A stretch of 64,000 nucleotides of DNA from Gentiana macrophylla (GCA_026214975.1 CM047808.1:64258583-64322582); one strand, 5' to 3'; numbered from the stretch's first letter, positions 42,167-54,139 are shown. Numbers and translations are program-made. Notes: generated by a model not told the origin, from the sequence alone.

Positions 42167-43987
42167 TGTTAGAAATAAAATTTGAGTTTTGATGATGATT
42201 TATCTTTATTTATTAAATTGTTTGTTTATACCCCATTGATGAAGTGTTGAAACTAACTGTTATAATGAAAAGCTAAATGATGTCTAGAAATGAATGTGTA
42301 AGATTTATTAGAGTCTGATCTTTGTACAGGTTGAATCAGACAAGCACTATAATCGATAGGGAGTCATAGAACTAAAAACTTCAAATCATATAGAAAATTG
42401 GAGATCTTATAACTGAAAGTGTTACTAAGAGCCAAAAACTGAAATATACTCAGAACTGAAGAAGGTAAGTTCGCTGAGGGACACAGACTCAGTTTGCTTA
42501 TCTAGGCTGAAGGCAGAGGGGAAAAACTCAGTTAAGAAGGCTGAGGGACACAGACTCGGTTATTGAAGACTGAAGAAGTGAGGGTGCAAACTCAGTTTAT
42601 GAAGACTTAAAGCCGAGACTGTAAAGTTAGAATTCAGGTAAGTCTGTGATGACCTGAACTAACTTTATGTATCTTGTATAAAGACTAAGATACATAAGGA
42701 TAGTGATATCTTAGATAACTTAAATGTTATGCTGTACTCTGATTAAGTAAATATAGATCAAATGAAAAATATAGTACTAAGTTTTGAAGAAAAGTAAAAA
42801 CTCAGTTAATGTTGTACATCAGTAATAGACTAAGAAACTGACCTACTCAGTTATAAAGCTTAAAACTGACACCTCTCAAATACTCAGTTTTAAAGCTAAA
42901 AGCATCCAAGAACTGAAAGAAAATCAGAACGTTACAAATCAAGAATTTTCATTGGATGATAGACTAACATGTCAGAACGGTCACTAATATCTAAAATATA
43001 GCCGTTGATAGCTAAGAGAATTCAAATTCTAACAAGATGAACATTGGATTGCACACTATAAATAGAGGACTTTGCAACAAGGATCAAGCACCAAATATAG
43101 AACCAAGAAATCAAGACTCTACGATTTATCGAGAAAATGTTCTGTTCATCTTTTCCTATCATCATCGTACTTACAAAGAAAGTATCATGAAATCTTCTAA
43201 GTGTTGAAGCTGTATAGAAAAACTTCAAGAAATCAACACTTTGAAGAACCACAAGCAAAAATCAGTTACTTGATTCTGAGCCCAACTTTGATTTTAATCA
43301 AAGGTTAAGACTGTGAAGCAATCCGATCTTGGATTTGCCAAGGATAGTTGTTTGTTAATGCAGTCGGGTAGACTGTGTTTGCGGAGGAGCTGGAGAAAAG
43401 GCAATACAACCTTCTACGGACCAGTGCAAGGAGTTGATGAGCAAAAATTCTACCTGTTATATAGTTTCTTAGATAGTGATGCTAGGGATTAGCCAAGGAC
43501 TATCAGTTTAAGACTTTTTGTAACCGATCTAACTCAAAGAGTTCTAGTGAAATTTTCCTCCGACATCACAGGGGAAGAGAGGACTTGCAGTATTACACCA
43601 CCTCAAACCTCTATAATTTCTTGCCTCATTTACTTTACGCATTTACTTACTCATATTTACTTTTGGTATTTTTTATACAGTTTGTTCAAGCATAAGGAAC
43701 TGATTGACACTCACACAGCACACAAACTGACATTCATCAAAATTCAGTTTTGCATAACAAGCTTTTTCATAGATACAACAAGATCAGTTAAATAGGCTAA
43801 AATTTAATCCGCAGCAGGTTAACTCAGGTTTAGCATAAGTTAGTTTGATTTATACTCAGCTCAGTTAACTTAACTCTACACAAGTTTAAAACCAAATCTA
43901 ATTTGTTTTCTAGTATCAAGTTTTTGGGGACAAGTTTATTCACCCCCCCCCCTCTAAACTTGTGTCAGCCTTTTCAAGGGACCAACA
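42167..43987 (+). repeat. 5' LTR of C
   Basis: 1,821 bp from TGTTAGAAATAAAATTTG to AGGGACCAACA. TATA box TATAAATA at 43057-43064; C-run at 43943-43952. Left flanking 5-mer TCACG is the candidate TSD; its partner is outside the window. The primer site TGGTATCAGAG follows at 43990. Confidence 0.9.
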
Positions 43988-43989
43988 TT

Positions 43990-44000
43990 TGGTATCAGAG
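43990..44000 (+). other. Primer-binding site of C
   Basis: TGGTATCAGAG, complementary to initiator Met tRNA, two bases after the LTR. Fixes the plus orientation. Confidence 0.9.
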
Positions 44001-44102
44001 TAGTGTTCTCTATCAAGAACTTCTTCTGACATTCTCAAGTTGATCTTTCGATAAAGCTCAAGTTTCAGTTCTTTCAAAATACAGTTTTCACAAACTTGCA
44101 TC

Positions 44103-45155
44103 ATGGATAACAATCAGTATGCAAATTCTTATGTGTAACATGGATCGTTTTGAGGAATATAGAAGACGTTTGCAGGCATTCATTGCGGCTACACATGACA
44201 AAATGATGGATGTACTCAATGATGGACCAATTCAGATCACTTACATGCAAACTGTTAATGGTGGTGCTCAAGTTAGGGTTCCTAAACCCAAGAGTGAATG
44301 GAACAATGATGATAGAAAGAGGAACAATCTCGACAGTGTTCCTATGGATATCATTCTCAGAACCTTGGATAGCAATATGTACCTAAAAGTCAAAGACTGT
44401 ACAACCACCAAAGAGATGTAGGTGAAATTACAACTGGCGTGTGAAGGAACTGATTCAATCAAAAAGAACAAGATCTCTATAACAAAACAAAAGTTTCATG
44501 ATTTGTAGATGAAACCTAGAGAAACCGTTGAACAAATGGAGACAAGATTCAGTGCTAGTATGGATGAACTAGCGCTTCTCAAGATAGTCTACACCAAGAA
44601 GAAAATAAATACTAGAATTCTGAAGGCCTTACTCTCATGCTGGAAATTGAAGGTTACAGCTATGGAAGAGTCAAGGAAACATGATGAAGAAGATACTTTC
44701 AAAATATTCTCAGATTTGAAAGTCTATGAATTCAGTGAAGATTTCACAATAATCACTGCATCAATCAAAGCACTTGAGGATCCGAAAACTACAGCTCTTG
44801 CAGCAACTGATGATAACTTGGATACACCATCTAGTAATCTTCAACAATTGGATGATATAGATGAACATATGGCATTAAGATGAAAAGAATTAGGAGAATG
44901 AAAAATGGACAACCATTTACTCAGACATACATCCAGAAAACACCAGAAAGAAATAAAGATGATGAGTACTTTTTCTTCAACTGCAAAAAGCCTGGACATT
45001 ACAAGGCTGAATGTCTAGAACTTACCAACAAGAGAACTCAGCAAAGAAGAACTGGAAGAAGAGCACTATTAGCTGGTGATGAGTTGGATTATGAAGCTGA
45101 AACTGAGAAAGCACTCTCAGATGACACAACTCTAATGGCTCACATGGAAAACTAA
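44103..45155 (+). pseudogene. C gag with zinc knuckle
   Basis: ATG at 44103 begins MDNNQYAN and shifts frame within 25 bases. 44119-44421 reads NMDRFEEYRRRLQAFIAATHD, then DSNMYLKVKDCTTTKEM and a stop. 44509-44883 continues with VEQMETRFSASMDEL and EEDTFKIFSDLK. 44880-45155 holds the knuckle FFNCKKPGHYKAEC, whose first Cys is Phe. It parallels A's gag throughout, including the point where A carries the MITE. Several stops and frameshifts. Confidence 0.8.
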
Positions 45156-45842
45156 AATGAGGTATGTGAATCCAATTCTAAGTACACCTCAGCACAAAAT
45201 TCCATAAAAAAAGCTTTTTCTTCAACAACTGGTTCTAATCCCAGAAATCCTAAATTAGAGGAAACTCTTGATGAACTGATGAATCGGTTATTAGAAATAC
45301 AAGTTGTCTATGAGTCAATCAAAGCAGAGAAAGAATCTCCAGTTATGGAAGTCAAAAAATTACAAACTAAATTGAACATTTTGAGACATGTAAGAACTTA
45401 TCCAGCAAATAATCAGCCTTAGCCTACTACTTCAATAACAACAGTTGAATCCTTTCCCCAACTGGATTCAAATCTACAAATCCTTATGGTTACAGAACTG
45501 GCTTATGATTTGACACACAGTAAACTTCAAAGGAAAGAACTAGTAAAGCTGGTGAACCAAATGTCAAAATTGGCATTAAGTTTGTAGCTGAACAAATTCC
45601 TCAAACTAAGAAGCATGTTGACCCAGTTAAGTCAACTAAAAATAAATCAACCCAGTTTCAACATCATTTTTCTACGAAGTCAGCTACAGAAAATAATAAA
45701 GGTGAATCTAAAGGTAGATCTGTTGCACCTCAAAGAAAAAAGGATGGTTGATCAAATGCCAGATCTACAGTAGCTAACCATGCTATGAACCAGAAAAGAT
45801 CAAATCCAAGTAAATCAAAGAATGAAAATCATTCCAGGAATT
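45156..45842 (+). pseudogene. C gag-pol linker, decayed
   Basis: It encodes, with stops, the coiled coil seen in A (ETLDELMNRLLEIQVVYESIKAEKE) and the following Ser/Lys-rich part. The frame is interrupted at 45842 by Athila B and continues at 54140; the linker frame is continuous once one GAATT copy is removed. Confidence 0.65.
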
Positions 45843-47541
45843 TGATGACGGTCGATTTGTACCCATTATTCTGCAATCTTTACCCTTGATATTGATGTGA
45901 AATAACCTTAAAAGAGTGATAATAAGTCGTTAAGTGCCTAATTTAGATATACCCCGTGTTACGATTTATTATTATGCATTTCGGTAATTTATCAAGTATT
46001 TGGTATTACAAACTATGTTTTTGTATGATAAATACAGTGAGCATTATGGACGGACTACGGAGAAGGAATTAAAGATCCAGGACAATGCAGAGCCCAAATG
46101 AAGATAGAAGACGAGTCCGTAAGCGAGGAAGGCTCGGTCGACCGAGCCCAGCTATTCGGTCGACCGAGTGGACTCAAAAGCCCAACAGGGTCCAGCACAC
46201 TACTTAAGTCGGTTAGGGTTTAGGGAATCCGATCCTTAGTCGATTTCTGAGTCGGTTTTGAGCTCTATATAAACACATTGTCATTAGTATTATTCATTCA
46301 TTCATACATTGATTTAATCATTGATAAAAGAGCACTACAAATTGAGAGTTTTTCAGCAAGTTAGGGCGGCAGCAATGTAAGCCCTTAATTTTCATGTTTT
46401 ATTTTTAAGTAATTAATTCTTCCAATTACGTTCTTATCGTTTGAATTAATTAAACATAGCTAGATGATGTGATTCTTGGCTATGACGTCAGGTGGTGGTG
46501 ACACCTTGTCAATGAGGATCCCATGACCTACGTCATAATCTAGATTTATTCATGACTCTATTCGATTTAATTAATGTGTATCTATGATAGCTTATATAAG
46601 TGATGTATGAATTGCTGTTTAATCTGTTCTGTATAAGGAAACGCTGAGAGGTTAGTTCTAGGATGTAATTAGGGTTGAGTTCGTCCGGGTAACCGAGCAA
46701 AGTCGTTCGGTCGACCGAGCCCTAGTTTCGTTAGTTAAGTCTGCCACGTCTTTATGGTGGGTTTGACCCAGTTGAATTTACTTTCTCAGTAGGTATGGCT
46801 ACGGCTACGTCGCTCGTCAGTTTTTCATTAGCGTATTATTAATAAATACCAATATAAGACGTCTAGTTCGGCTCACGAACGATCTTTCGGGACTTTCAGC
46901 AAGATCTAGATTAGTTTTGTATTAGGGAATTGTCGACACCTAGTCATACGTAAATCGTAGATTAACAAGAGACTTACCAAGTAATTGTTAATAGGACGAG
47001 GGCTTGAGCGATCGTTTAGGAAGTACGCCTAACCATAGGAATGTTGCCTAAGCGAGGTGTACGGTCAATATCGGCATCCTTAGAATAATGAGCGTGTAAG
47101 TTATATGAGATGGATACCCAAAAGGTGAAGTCACGTAACAATACCACAGTGATCTAGTAATCTAACCGGTGCTAAGTCAAGTTAAGGGGATGACTCCCGT
47201 AGCCAATTAAATATGAATACAGCCAGATTGACAGTTAATGAGTTAGGTTATCTTATATAAGTTGTCTTGGTCCAAACGATAACGTTGGTAATTGGAAGGT
47301 TAATTACGTTTGTGTCTTTTAAGTTTGAGTTTGTTTTTCTTATTTTGTTTTTTATGTTGGTCTTAGACTGCTGTCCAATAACGAATTAGGTGAATTAATT
47401 ATTTAAACCTAGGGTCCACATTTTGATTCCCTGAGGGATCGACCTTGATTCACCATCGCTATGCTATGATGTACTTAGTGCTATTGCTAGTATTTGGTGG
47501 TCAAGTAAAATAAATTTATAACTTTGATCGGACCGCAATCA
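45843..47541 (+). repeat. 5' LTR of B
   Basis: 1,699 bp, TGATGACGG to CCGCAATCA. Palindromes at 46133-46146, 46155-46168 and 46706-46719. Telo-box TTAGGGTTT at 46213-46221, TATATAAA at 46266-46273. Confidence 0.95.
46213..46273 (+). promoter_or_regulatory. Telo-box plus TATA module, B 5' LTR
   Basis: TTAGGGTTTAGGG (nearly two plant telomere units, containing the AAACCCTAA telo-box in reverse) lies 45 bp before TATATAAA. The same module is at 52786-52846 in the 3' LTR and, with other spacing, in D, L and I. Confidence 0.6.
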
Positions 47542-47547
47542 AGTTTT

Positions 47548-47565
47548 TGGCGCCGTTGCCGGGGA
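47548..47565 (+). other. Primer-binding site of B
   Basis: TGGCGCCGTTGCCGGGGA, complementary to the 3' end of plant tRNA-Asp, six bases after the LTR. Confidence 0.95.
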
Positions 47566-47942
47566 ATCAATGGCCCAACGATTGTTTAAATAATTATTTT
47601 TATCTACTTCGTTCTTTCTTTATTGTTTTTAGTTGAATTCTTTATTTTTATTCTGACGAATTATCTGTACTTGTATGCTGTGAAAGGATTAAAGCAGGAA
47701 TGGGGAAGATATTCGTTCGGTCGACCGAACGTATTCACTCGGTCGACCGAGCCTTTTCTAGCTTTAATTTTATATACAGTGTTGTTTCCCCAGTGTTCTG
47801 TTTCCCCCTGTTTGTAGGTTGTAAGTTTGACAACAGTATGAGCAATCATACTGTTTGTCAATTTACTAATTGTTTATTGTTTTTCAAATATTGCAGATAA
47901 CTCGGAGTAAATCACTCACTTAACCTGCTCAAGATCAGCAAA

Positions 47943-48263
47943 ATGTCATCAAATGGTTTTATCAAAGGCCAAGAAGAAGTCAAGGTTTTACGAACCAAAA
48001 CTACACCTAAAAAGCCGTTAACACCAAAGCTCATGGAAAGGATAGAAAAGATGAAAGCAAAAATCCGAGAGGCAAGGAAATCGAGGGAGGCTAAAGAAGC
48101 CTATTGGCAAAGAGGTATGTCTATTTCGAATCCAGAGGAAATTTCTTCGAATTCCGATTCAGCTTTAGATTATGATGATTACATGTCCGAGATAGAATCT
48201 GAGTCAGAGGGTAGCGCAGCTATGGAGAGCCCTATTGTCATCTGTTCTAGAGATGAATATTAA
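47943..48263 (+). pseudogene. B gag-like remnant
   Basis: 107-codon ORF: basic N-terminus, a helical run (ERIEKMKAKIREARKSREAKEAYW), then an acidic Ser-rich end (ISSNSDSALDYDDYMSEIESESEG). No capsid or zinc-knuckle motif. Its position between primer site and protease suggests it is what remains of gag, or a linker. Two palindromes at 47715-47751 lie in its leader. Function not identifiable from sequence. Confidence 0.5.
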
Positions 48264-48283
48264 TTAAAGACGAGTCTCGACTG

Positions 48284-48640
48284 ATGCAAAAGTTAGCAGA
48301 CCCAGGAGCTTTTATGGTTGGAGTAACCCTAGAACAAACCCACTTAGGTTTAGCCTTCATTGATTCCGGTTCGAGCCTTAATATCTTTCCTAAAAGCCTT
48401 TGTGATAGAAATTTCATTCTAACACCCACTAACACCCCACTCCAAGTTAGATTAGCGGATGGAACTAGGACAATCATGACCGAGATCGAACAACATGATT
48501 ATTGGTGTGGGGCAATTACGGTTTAAGATAGACATAGTGGTGATGGAAATCGAGGAACATCCCGAATGCCCAATCATTTCGGGTAGATCGTTTATCAACA
48601 CCGCTAGAGCCTTCATAATGGATGACCGGACATGAGATAG
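48284..48640 (+). pseudogene. B protease
   Basis: 48284-48526 includes AFIDSGSSLNIFPKSL with an intact Asp-Ser-Gly. After a frameshift the C-terminal motif appears as IISGRSFINTARAFI (around 48570-48615), the Athila equivalent of G-R-P-F-L-A-T. The catalytic residues are preserved but the frame is not. Confidence 0.75.
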
Positions 48641-49148
48641 TATTGTTTGACGCCAAGGGTTACGAGTGTTATGGGATAACAAACCGAATTTCCCTGCACC
48701 GGTAAGTGTGAATGTGTTAGAAGTAGTTGGTTCGGAGAAGCTTGATGCCACTCAAGGTCAGGAAAGGATCTTGATGATAATGTCGATGATAAAGATGAGA
48801 GGGAAGTCCTTAATATTCTAAGCCGGAATAGGTCAGCTCAGCCTGCACCAGCCCTGACCAATATTGAAGCAATAGACCTACCTAAGGATAGGAGGACCAG
48901 AGCGAAGAAACGAACTAGGAGAGTTCGTAACAAAAGCTCATCGAAATCAGAGATGAATCCAAAAGTCGGCTCTTGTATGGATGGTTAATTCGGCTGTCTT
49001 TTCATTGGACTAAATTCCAAAGGAAGGGCACTCGTAGAAAAGGACGGTCAAACTTTTTCGGTGAAAGCTGGCCGGGTGAAAACCTGGCAAGTCAAGGGCA
49101 GTGTTTAGGAGTGAAGATTTTGGAAGTCGAGCTATAGACTCAAAAATT
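48641..49148 (+). pseudogene. B remnant between protease and pol end
   Basis: No RT, RNase H or integrase core is found. Around 49018-49080 a short frame (GRALVEKDGQTFSV, then GRVKTWQV) resembles the very C-terminus of Athila pol. The deletion of roughly 3 kb of pol therefore lies within this stretch, near 48900-49010. Confidence 0.45.
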
Positions 49149-49544
49149 TAGAATTCTGTCATTTCATTTTATTTTATTTTATTTCATTTTTATTTTTTTA
49201 GTATGAATAAAGTAACATAGAATGACGAGAGCCTTTTTTATTTTTGCCGTGTTCCAATGACCATTAGGTTACGGATGTGCAAAAAGTTTTTTTACTCGAA
49301 TCATTTTAACGTGAAGCATAGTAGGAAGAGAAATCATTATAAAATGTATTGATGATGAGAATTTGGTGAAAAGATGCTTAGTCTAAAATTTGTATTATTT
49401 GGAAAAAGTGATGATTTATATGTTAATGGGTTGTGGTTGGATTATTCGATTTTTGAGGTGAGGATTTTTCAAATTGTGACATAATAATTTTGATAGACTT
49501 ATGTGTTCTAGCTTGAAAATTTCGTGTGTATCAAATTTAGGAGG
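49149..49544 (+). other. B spacer, AT-rich
   Basis: Non-coding AT-rich sequence with a TTTTA run (49160-49195). Nothing recognisable apart from its position after pol. Confidence 0.4.
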
Positions 49545-49853
49545 TCAACTATCATTTATTTTTACACATCCCCATTTTTCATTTCCCAATACACCTTTCC
49601 ATTTTCCCCATTAATTTATTCCTCCAACAAAACCATTCCACTCCTCAATCCTTGCCTTTCTATCTCCACCAATCACCTTCCACCATTTCAATCCTTTCAC
49701 TTTCCACACCTTTCTATTTAAACCTCCTCTTTTCTCTTCATCATTTCCACACCACAAAATCTTCATCTTCTCCAAATCCCCAATTTTCTTCTTCTTCTTC
49801 TCTCCATTAATTTCCATTTCCAATCTTTCTAATACTTTCCATCCACCCAAGAT
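49545..49853 (+). promoter_or_regulatory. G-depleted pyrimidine-rich leader before B ORF3
   Basis: About 300 nt with only two or three G on the plus strand between 49561 and 49850; C and T dominate, with CTTCTTCTTC near the end. TATTTAAA at 49715-49722 could be a TATA box, followed by CT-rich initiator-like sequence. It lies 240 bp upstream of the ORF3 ATG. It may be an internal promoter and 5' leader, or a splice-acceptor tract. Confidence 0.5.
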
Positions 49854-50088
49854 TGGGGATAGTAATCTAAATCATCCCCTCCAATATCACAATCTGTGAT
49901 TGTTCATATCTCTGAAGGATTATCCAACCCAGGCTGTCACAGGGGACACCTGAACCTCCGCAGCAGAGCTTCATCAGTTCGGTCGACCAAACCTGTCTGC
50001 TCGGTCAACCGAGGCCATTCTCTCGGTCGACTGAGAGCTCCATACTGCTGCATCTCTATCAGCGTTGCTCTGTTCCTGTTCTGCAACT

Positions 50089-51009
50089 ATGCCACTAAGA
50101 CGACGATCCCCTACATAGTTTGAAGCAGTGAATGATGCCATACCCTTGATCAACGGGGTGCCGCAATTCGCTAGCCAAGAGGTATTTTCGGTTTATCGGA
50201 ATTTCTTCAACAATTCGCCGGTACACCGGGCTCGGGGATTAGATTTGACCAACTGTGGTCAAGAGCTGTTCGATCTAGTGGAGTATTATCAGTGGCAAGA
50301 GGTTGTTGCGCCACCTAGCGAAGTTAATGTCGACTAGGTAAGAGAGTTTTATTCTAATTTACGCGTGCACCCACACACGAATTTAGTCCAGGTTCGTGGC
50401 AAATCCATTGTCATTACTCCGGGGACTCTTAATAATTATTATGGTCTCGATACCCCGGAGGAGGAGCCAGAGTACACAGTGACATTTGATGAGTCTGATG
50501 CATGGTTGGAGGAGGTTGGTGCCCATCTCGGGATAGCATGGACAATAGGGGAAGTTGCTCGCACTTTTGAGGAGACATACTTTAGGCGGTGGGAAGATAA
50601 GTGCTTACACAGGCTTATCCGTTCTAACATTATTCCGCCCAAGCATGTGTCTACAGTTTACTATGCACATGCTACGCTGATGTATTGGTTAAGCAGAGGA
50701 TGACCTGTTAATATTGGGGCACTGATGCGTTCTGAGATGACCGCCGATGCCCGCAAGCCTAGACACATGTTGCCTTATGGTTCATTGATCACTTCATTAT
50801 GTGAGGCAGCTGAGTGCCCAGTGCTAGGCAGTGACTCTTATGTTAGGCCCATGCCTATCCTATCTTTGGATTCTGTTGCACCACCTCTTGTGCAACCTGA
50901 TGAAGACGGTCCAGGTGATGACGATGCGCAATTCCAAGATTTTCCTGAAGCAAATCCCAATGTTCTTCCATTAGATTTCGTTGATCCGAATGATATACCT
51001 TCGGACTAA
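50089..51009 (+). pseudogene. B ORF3, 306 codons with three in-frame stops
   Basis: ATG at 50089 opens a single frame to the stop at 51009, interrupted by TAG at 50116, TAG at 50335 and TGA at 50701, with no frameshift. It reads as the plant transposon-type protein seen in Athila elements: VREFYSNLRVHP, VRGKSIVITPGTLNNYYGL, a Trp-rich helical middle, LIRSNIIPPKHVSTVYYAHATLMYWL and MTADARKPRHMLPYGSLITSL. The C-terminus is acidic (DEDGPGDDDAQ). No signal peptide or membrane segment is evident. All three stops can be explained by C to T (or G to A) changes. Confidence 0.75.
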
Positions 51010-52417
51010 GCATCTGTGTTAATCTATTAATTTTCTCTTTATCAATTTGTTTTTATTTTTGATTTCGGTGTACCAATAAGTTAAGTCTTGTTGTATGGAG
51101 TTCGTTTTGAATTTCCCTACTGAATAAAATTTGTCTTATTTAATGTGTTGGATATTTGTGCATTATTTTCACTATAATTATTAAGTATGGGCTTAAATAT
51201 GTTTAAGGCAATTATTATACCTTTTACGATCCATTTGATATGATTATATTTTTTCTGGACTAACCCATAACGAGTTCCCGAGTTTTTGTTAAAGATGTTT
51301 GTTGCAGAGGTTGCATTTTATTGCGATTGGTAATCTGTATTTGTCTGTCAAAATTCTCCGGAGTTCATCAAGAATTGTTCAACTCCCGCACTTATTCCAG
51401 AGCTAAGTTCCTTGTTCTTATTTTTTATACATTGAGGACAATGCATAGTTTAAGTGGGGGGTATGAGTCACTTAGCTCATGTAGCATACTTTAGCTCATA
51501 TAGCATACTTGAATAAGTTGTATATTAAATAATAAGTAAATTTTAATTTTTTTTACATTACAATCACACTTATCTTTTGTGAATTCCTGAATTTTGTATT
51601 TAATAAGGTAGGAACCATATTTCGTTAGTACGTGGTCATGTTATACTCTTGCGATATAATTTTAGTAAGCTTAAAGATATTCATATTATAAGTTGCAAGT
51701 AGTTATTTATTATTCGATTACTCAAAATATGAATCAACGTTTACCACGCTTATCAAAAAAAAAATGGAAATATATGTGTACATTGCATAGATAATGGGTT
51801 GTGCCTGCCTGGTAATCAATACTTATCGTCTGATGTATTCTTAATCTTCTAGCTACAAAAGCGGAATAATAAGCTTAAGATATATCTGTGTTTTGCCAAT
51901 GAGCTAAACACTGGGCTTGTAGTCAATTACCAAAGTAGCCTTGCGCTTGTGGTAATATTCATTGCTATATGGGATTTAAGATAGGGGGATACTTTAAAAA
52001 GTTTTCTTCCTTCAGATTTGTAGTATTTGAAAAAATGTGAAGAATTGAAAAATTCAACTCTTAAGAGGCTTTGAGTAGTACTCGGTCTCCAAGTCCAAAA
52101 ACCGTATAGATATATTCTTGCTTATTGTTCTAGTGCTTTACGTATTGCGAGGCTTAAGCAGAGGAATGCTGATGATGGTGGGACTTGAGAATTCAAAGTT
52201 GGCATAACCATTAATCATGCCACACTCATAAAATCAATGCATATGCACACATCACTTCGATTCATACCGAGTAGCAAATAATGGATACCTTATTAGAATA
52301 TATAGTATGAGTTGATTCGGGTTTCTTGTGTGAGTATGGTGTGACCACTGGAAAATGATCATATGGGGAATAACTTGTTAATACTTTGATCGACGATCAA
52401 AGGCTAAGTAAAGTGCT
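51010..52417 (+). other. B 3' untranslated region with decayed polypurine tract
   Basis: 1.4 kb, non-coding. ACATTGAGGACAATGCATAG and AAGTGGGGGGTATG (51427-51467) are standard Athila 3' signals. At the LTR border GATCAAAGGCTAAGTAAAGTGC corresponds to L's GATCAAAAGCTAAGTGGGGG, so the polypurine tract here has lost its G run. Confidence 0.65.
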
Positions 52418-54134
52418 TGATGACGGTCGATTTGTACCCATTATTCTCGCAATCTTTACCCTTGATATTGATGTGAAATAACCTTAAAAGAGTGATAATA
52501 AGTCGTTAAGTGCCTAATTTAGATATACCCGTGTTACGATTTATTATTATGCATTTCGGTAATTTATCAAGTATTTGGTATTACAAACTATGTTTTTGTA
52601 TGATAAATACAAATGGCGTTATGGACGGACTACGGAGAAGGAATTAAAGATCCAGGACAATGCAGAGCCCAAGAGAAGATAGAAGACGAGTCGAAGTATA
52701 GGAAGGCTCGGTCGGCCGAGCCAACTATTCGGTCGACCGAGTGGACTTAAAAGCCCAACAGGTCCAAAGACACTACTTAAGTCGGTTAGGGTTTAGGGAA
52801 TCCGATCCTTAGTCGGTTTCTGAGTCGGTTTTGAGCTCTATATAAACACATTGTCATTAGTATTATTCATTCATTCATACATTGATTTAATCATTGATAA
52901 AAGAGCACTACAAATTGAGAGTTTTTCAGCAAGTTAGGGCGGCAGTAATGTAAGCCCTTAATTTTCATGTTTTATTTTTAAGTAATTAATTCTTCCAATT
53001 ACGTTCTTATCGTTTGAATTAATTAAACATAGCTAGATGATGTTATTCTTGGCTATGACGTCAGGTGGTGGTGACACCTTGTCAATGAGGATCCCATGAC
53101 CTACGTCATAATCTAGATTTATTCATGACTCTATTTGATTTAATTAATGTGTATCTATGATAGCTTATATAAGTGATGTATGAATTGCTGTTTAATTTGT
53201 TCTGTATAAGGAAACGCTGAGAGGTTAGTTCTAGGATGTAATTAGGGTTGAGTTCCTCCGGGTAACCGAGCAGAGTCGTTCGGTCGACCGAGCCCTTATT
53301 CTCGGTCGACCGAGCCCTAGTTTCGTTAGTTAAGTCTGCCACGTCTTTATGGTGGGTTTGACCCAGTTGAATTTACTTTCTCAGTAGGTATGGCTACGGC
53401 TACGTCGATCGTCAGTTTTTCATTAGCGTATTATTAGGAAATACCAATATAAGACGTCTAGTTCGGCTCACGAACGATCTTTCGGGACTTTCAGCAAGAT
53501 CTAGATTAGTTTTGTATTAGGGAATTGTTGACACCTAGTCATACATAAATCGTAGATTAAAAAGAGACTAACCAAGTAATTGTTAATAGGACGAGGGCTT
53601 GAGCGATCGTTTAGGAAGTACGCCTAACCATAGGAATGTTGCCTAAGCGAGTTGTACGGTTAATATCGGCATCTTTAGAATAATGAGCGTGTGAGCTATA
53701 TGAGATGGATACCCAAAAGGTGAAGTCACGTAACAATACCACAGTGATCTAGTAATCTAACCGGTGCTAAGTCAAGTTAAGGGGATGACTCCCGTAGCCA
53801 ATTAAATATGAATACAGCCAGATTGACAGTTAATGAGTTAGGTTATCTTGTATAAGTTGTCTTGGTCCAAACGATAACGTTGGTAATTGGAAGGTTAATT
53901 ACGTTTGTGTCTTTTAAGTTTGAGTTTGTTTTTCTTATTTTGTTTTTATGTTGGTCTTAGACTACTGTCCAATAACGAATTAGGTGAATTAATTATTTAA
54001 ACCTAGGGTCCACATTTTGATTCCCTGAGGGATCGACCTTGATTCACCATCGCTATGCTATGATGTACCTAGTGCTATTGCTAGTATTTGGTGGTCAAGT
54101 AAAATAAATTTATAACCTGATCAGACCGCAATCA
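52418..54134 (+). repeat. 3' LTR of B
   Basis: 1,717 bp. Palindromes at 52707-52720, 52728-52741, 53279-53292 and 53301-53314; the last pair is a single copy in the 5' LTR (22-bp difference). Telo-box 52786-52794, TATA 52839-52846. Confidence 0.95.
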
Positions 54135-54139
54135 GAATT

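Larger units (their letters stand above)
45843..54134 (+). mobile_element. Element B: Athila-type Ty3-gypsy, lacking RT and integrase core
   Basis: 8,292 bp with a perfect TSD GAATT (45838-45842 and 54135-54139). LTRs at 45843-47541 and 52418-54134, tRNA-Asp primer site at 47548, a gag remnant, protease, a short remnant of the pol end and ORF3. RT, RNase H and the integrase core are absent, so this copy depended on partners. Recurrent GGTCGACC palindromes are scattered in the LTRs and interior. The two LTRs are highly similar apart from a 22-bp indel and a few small changes. Confidence 0.9.
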
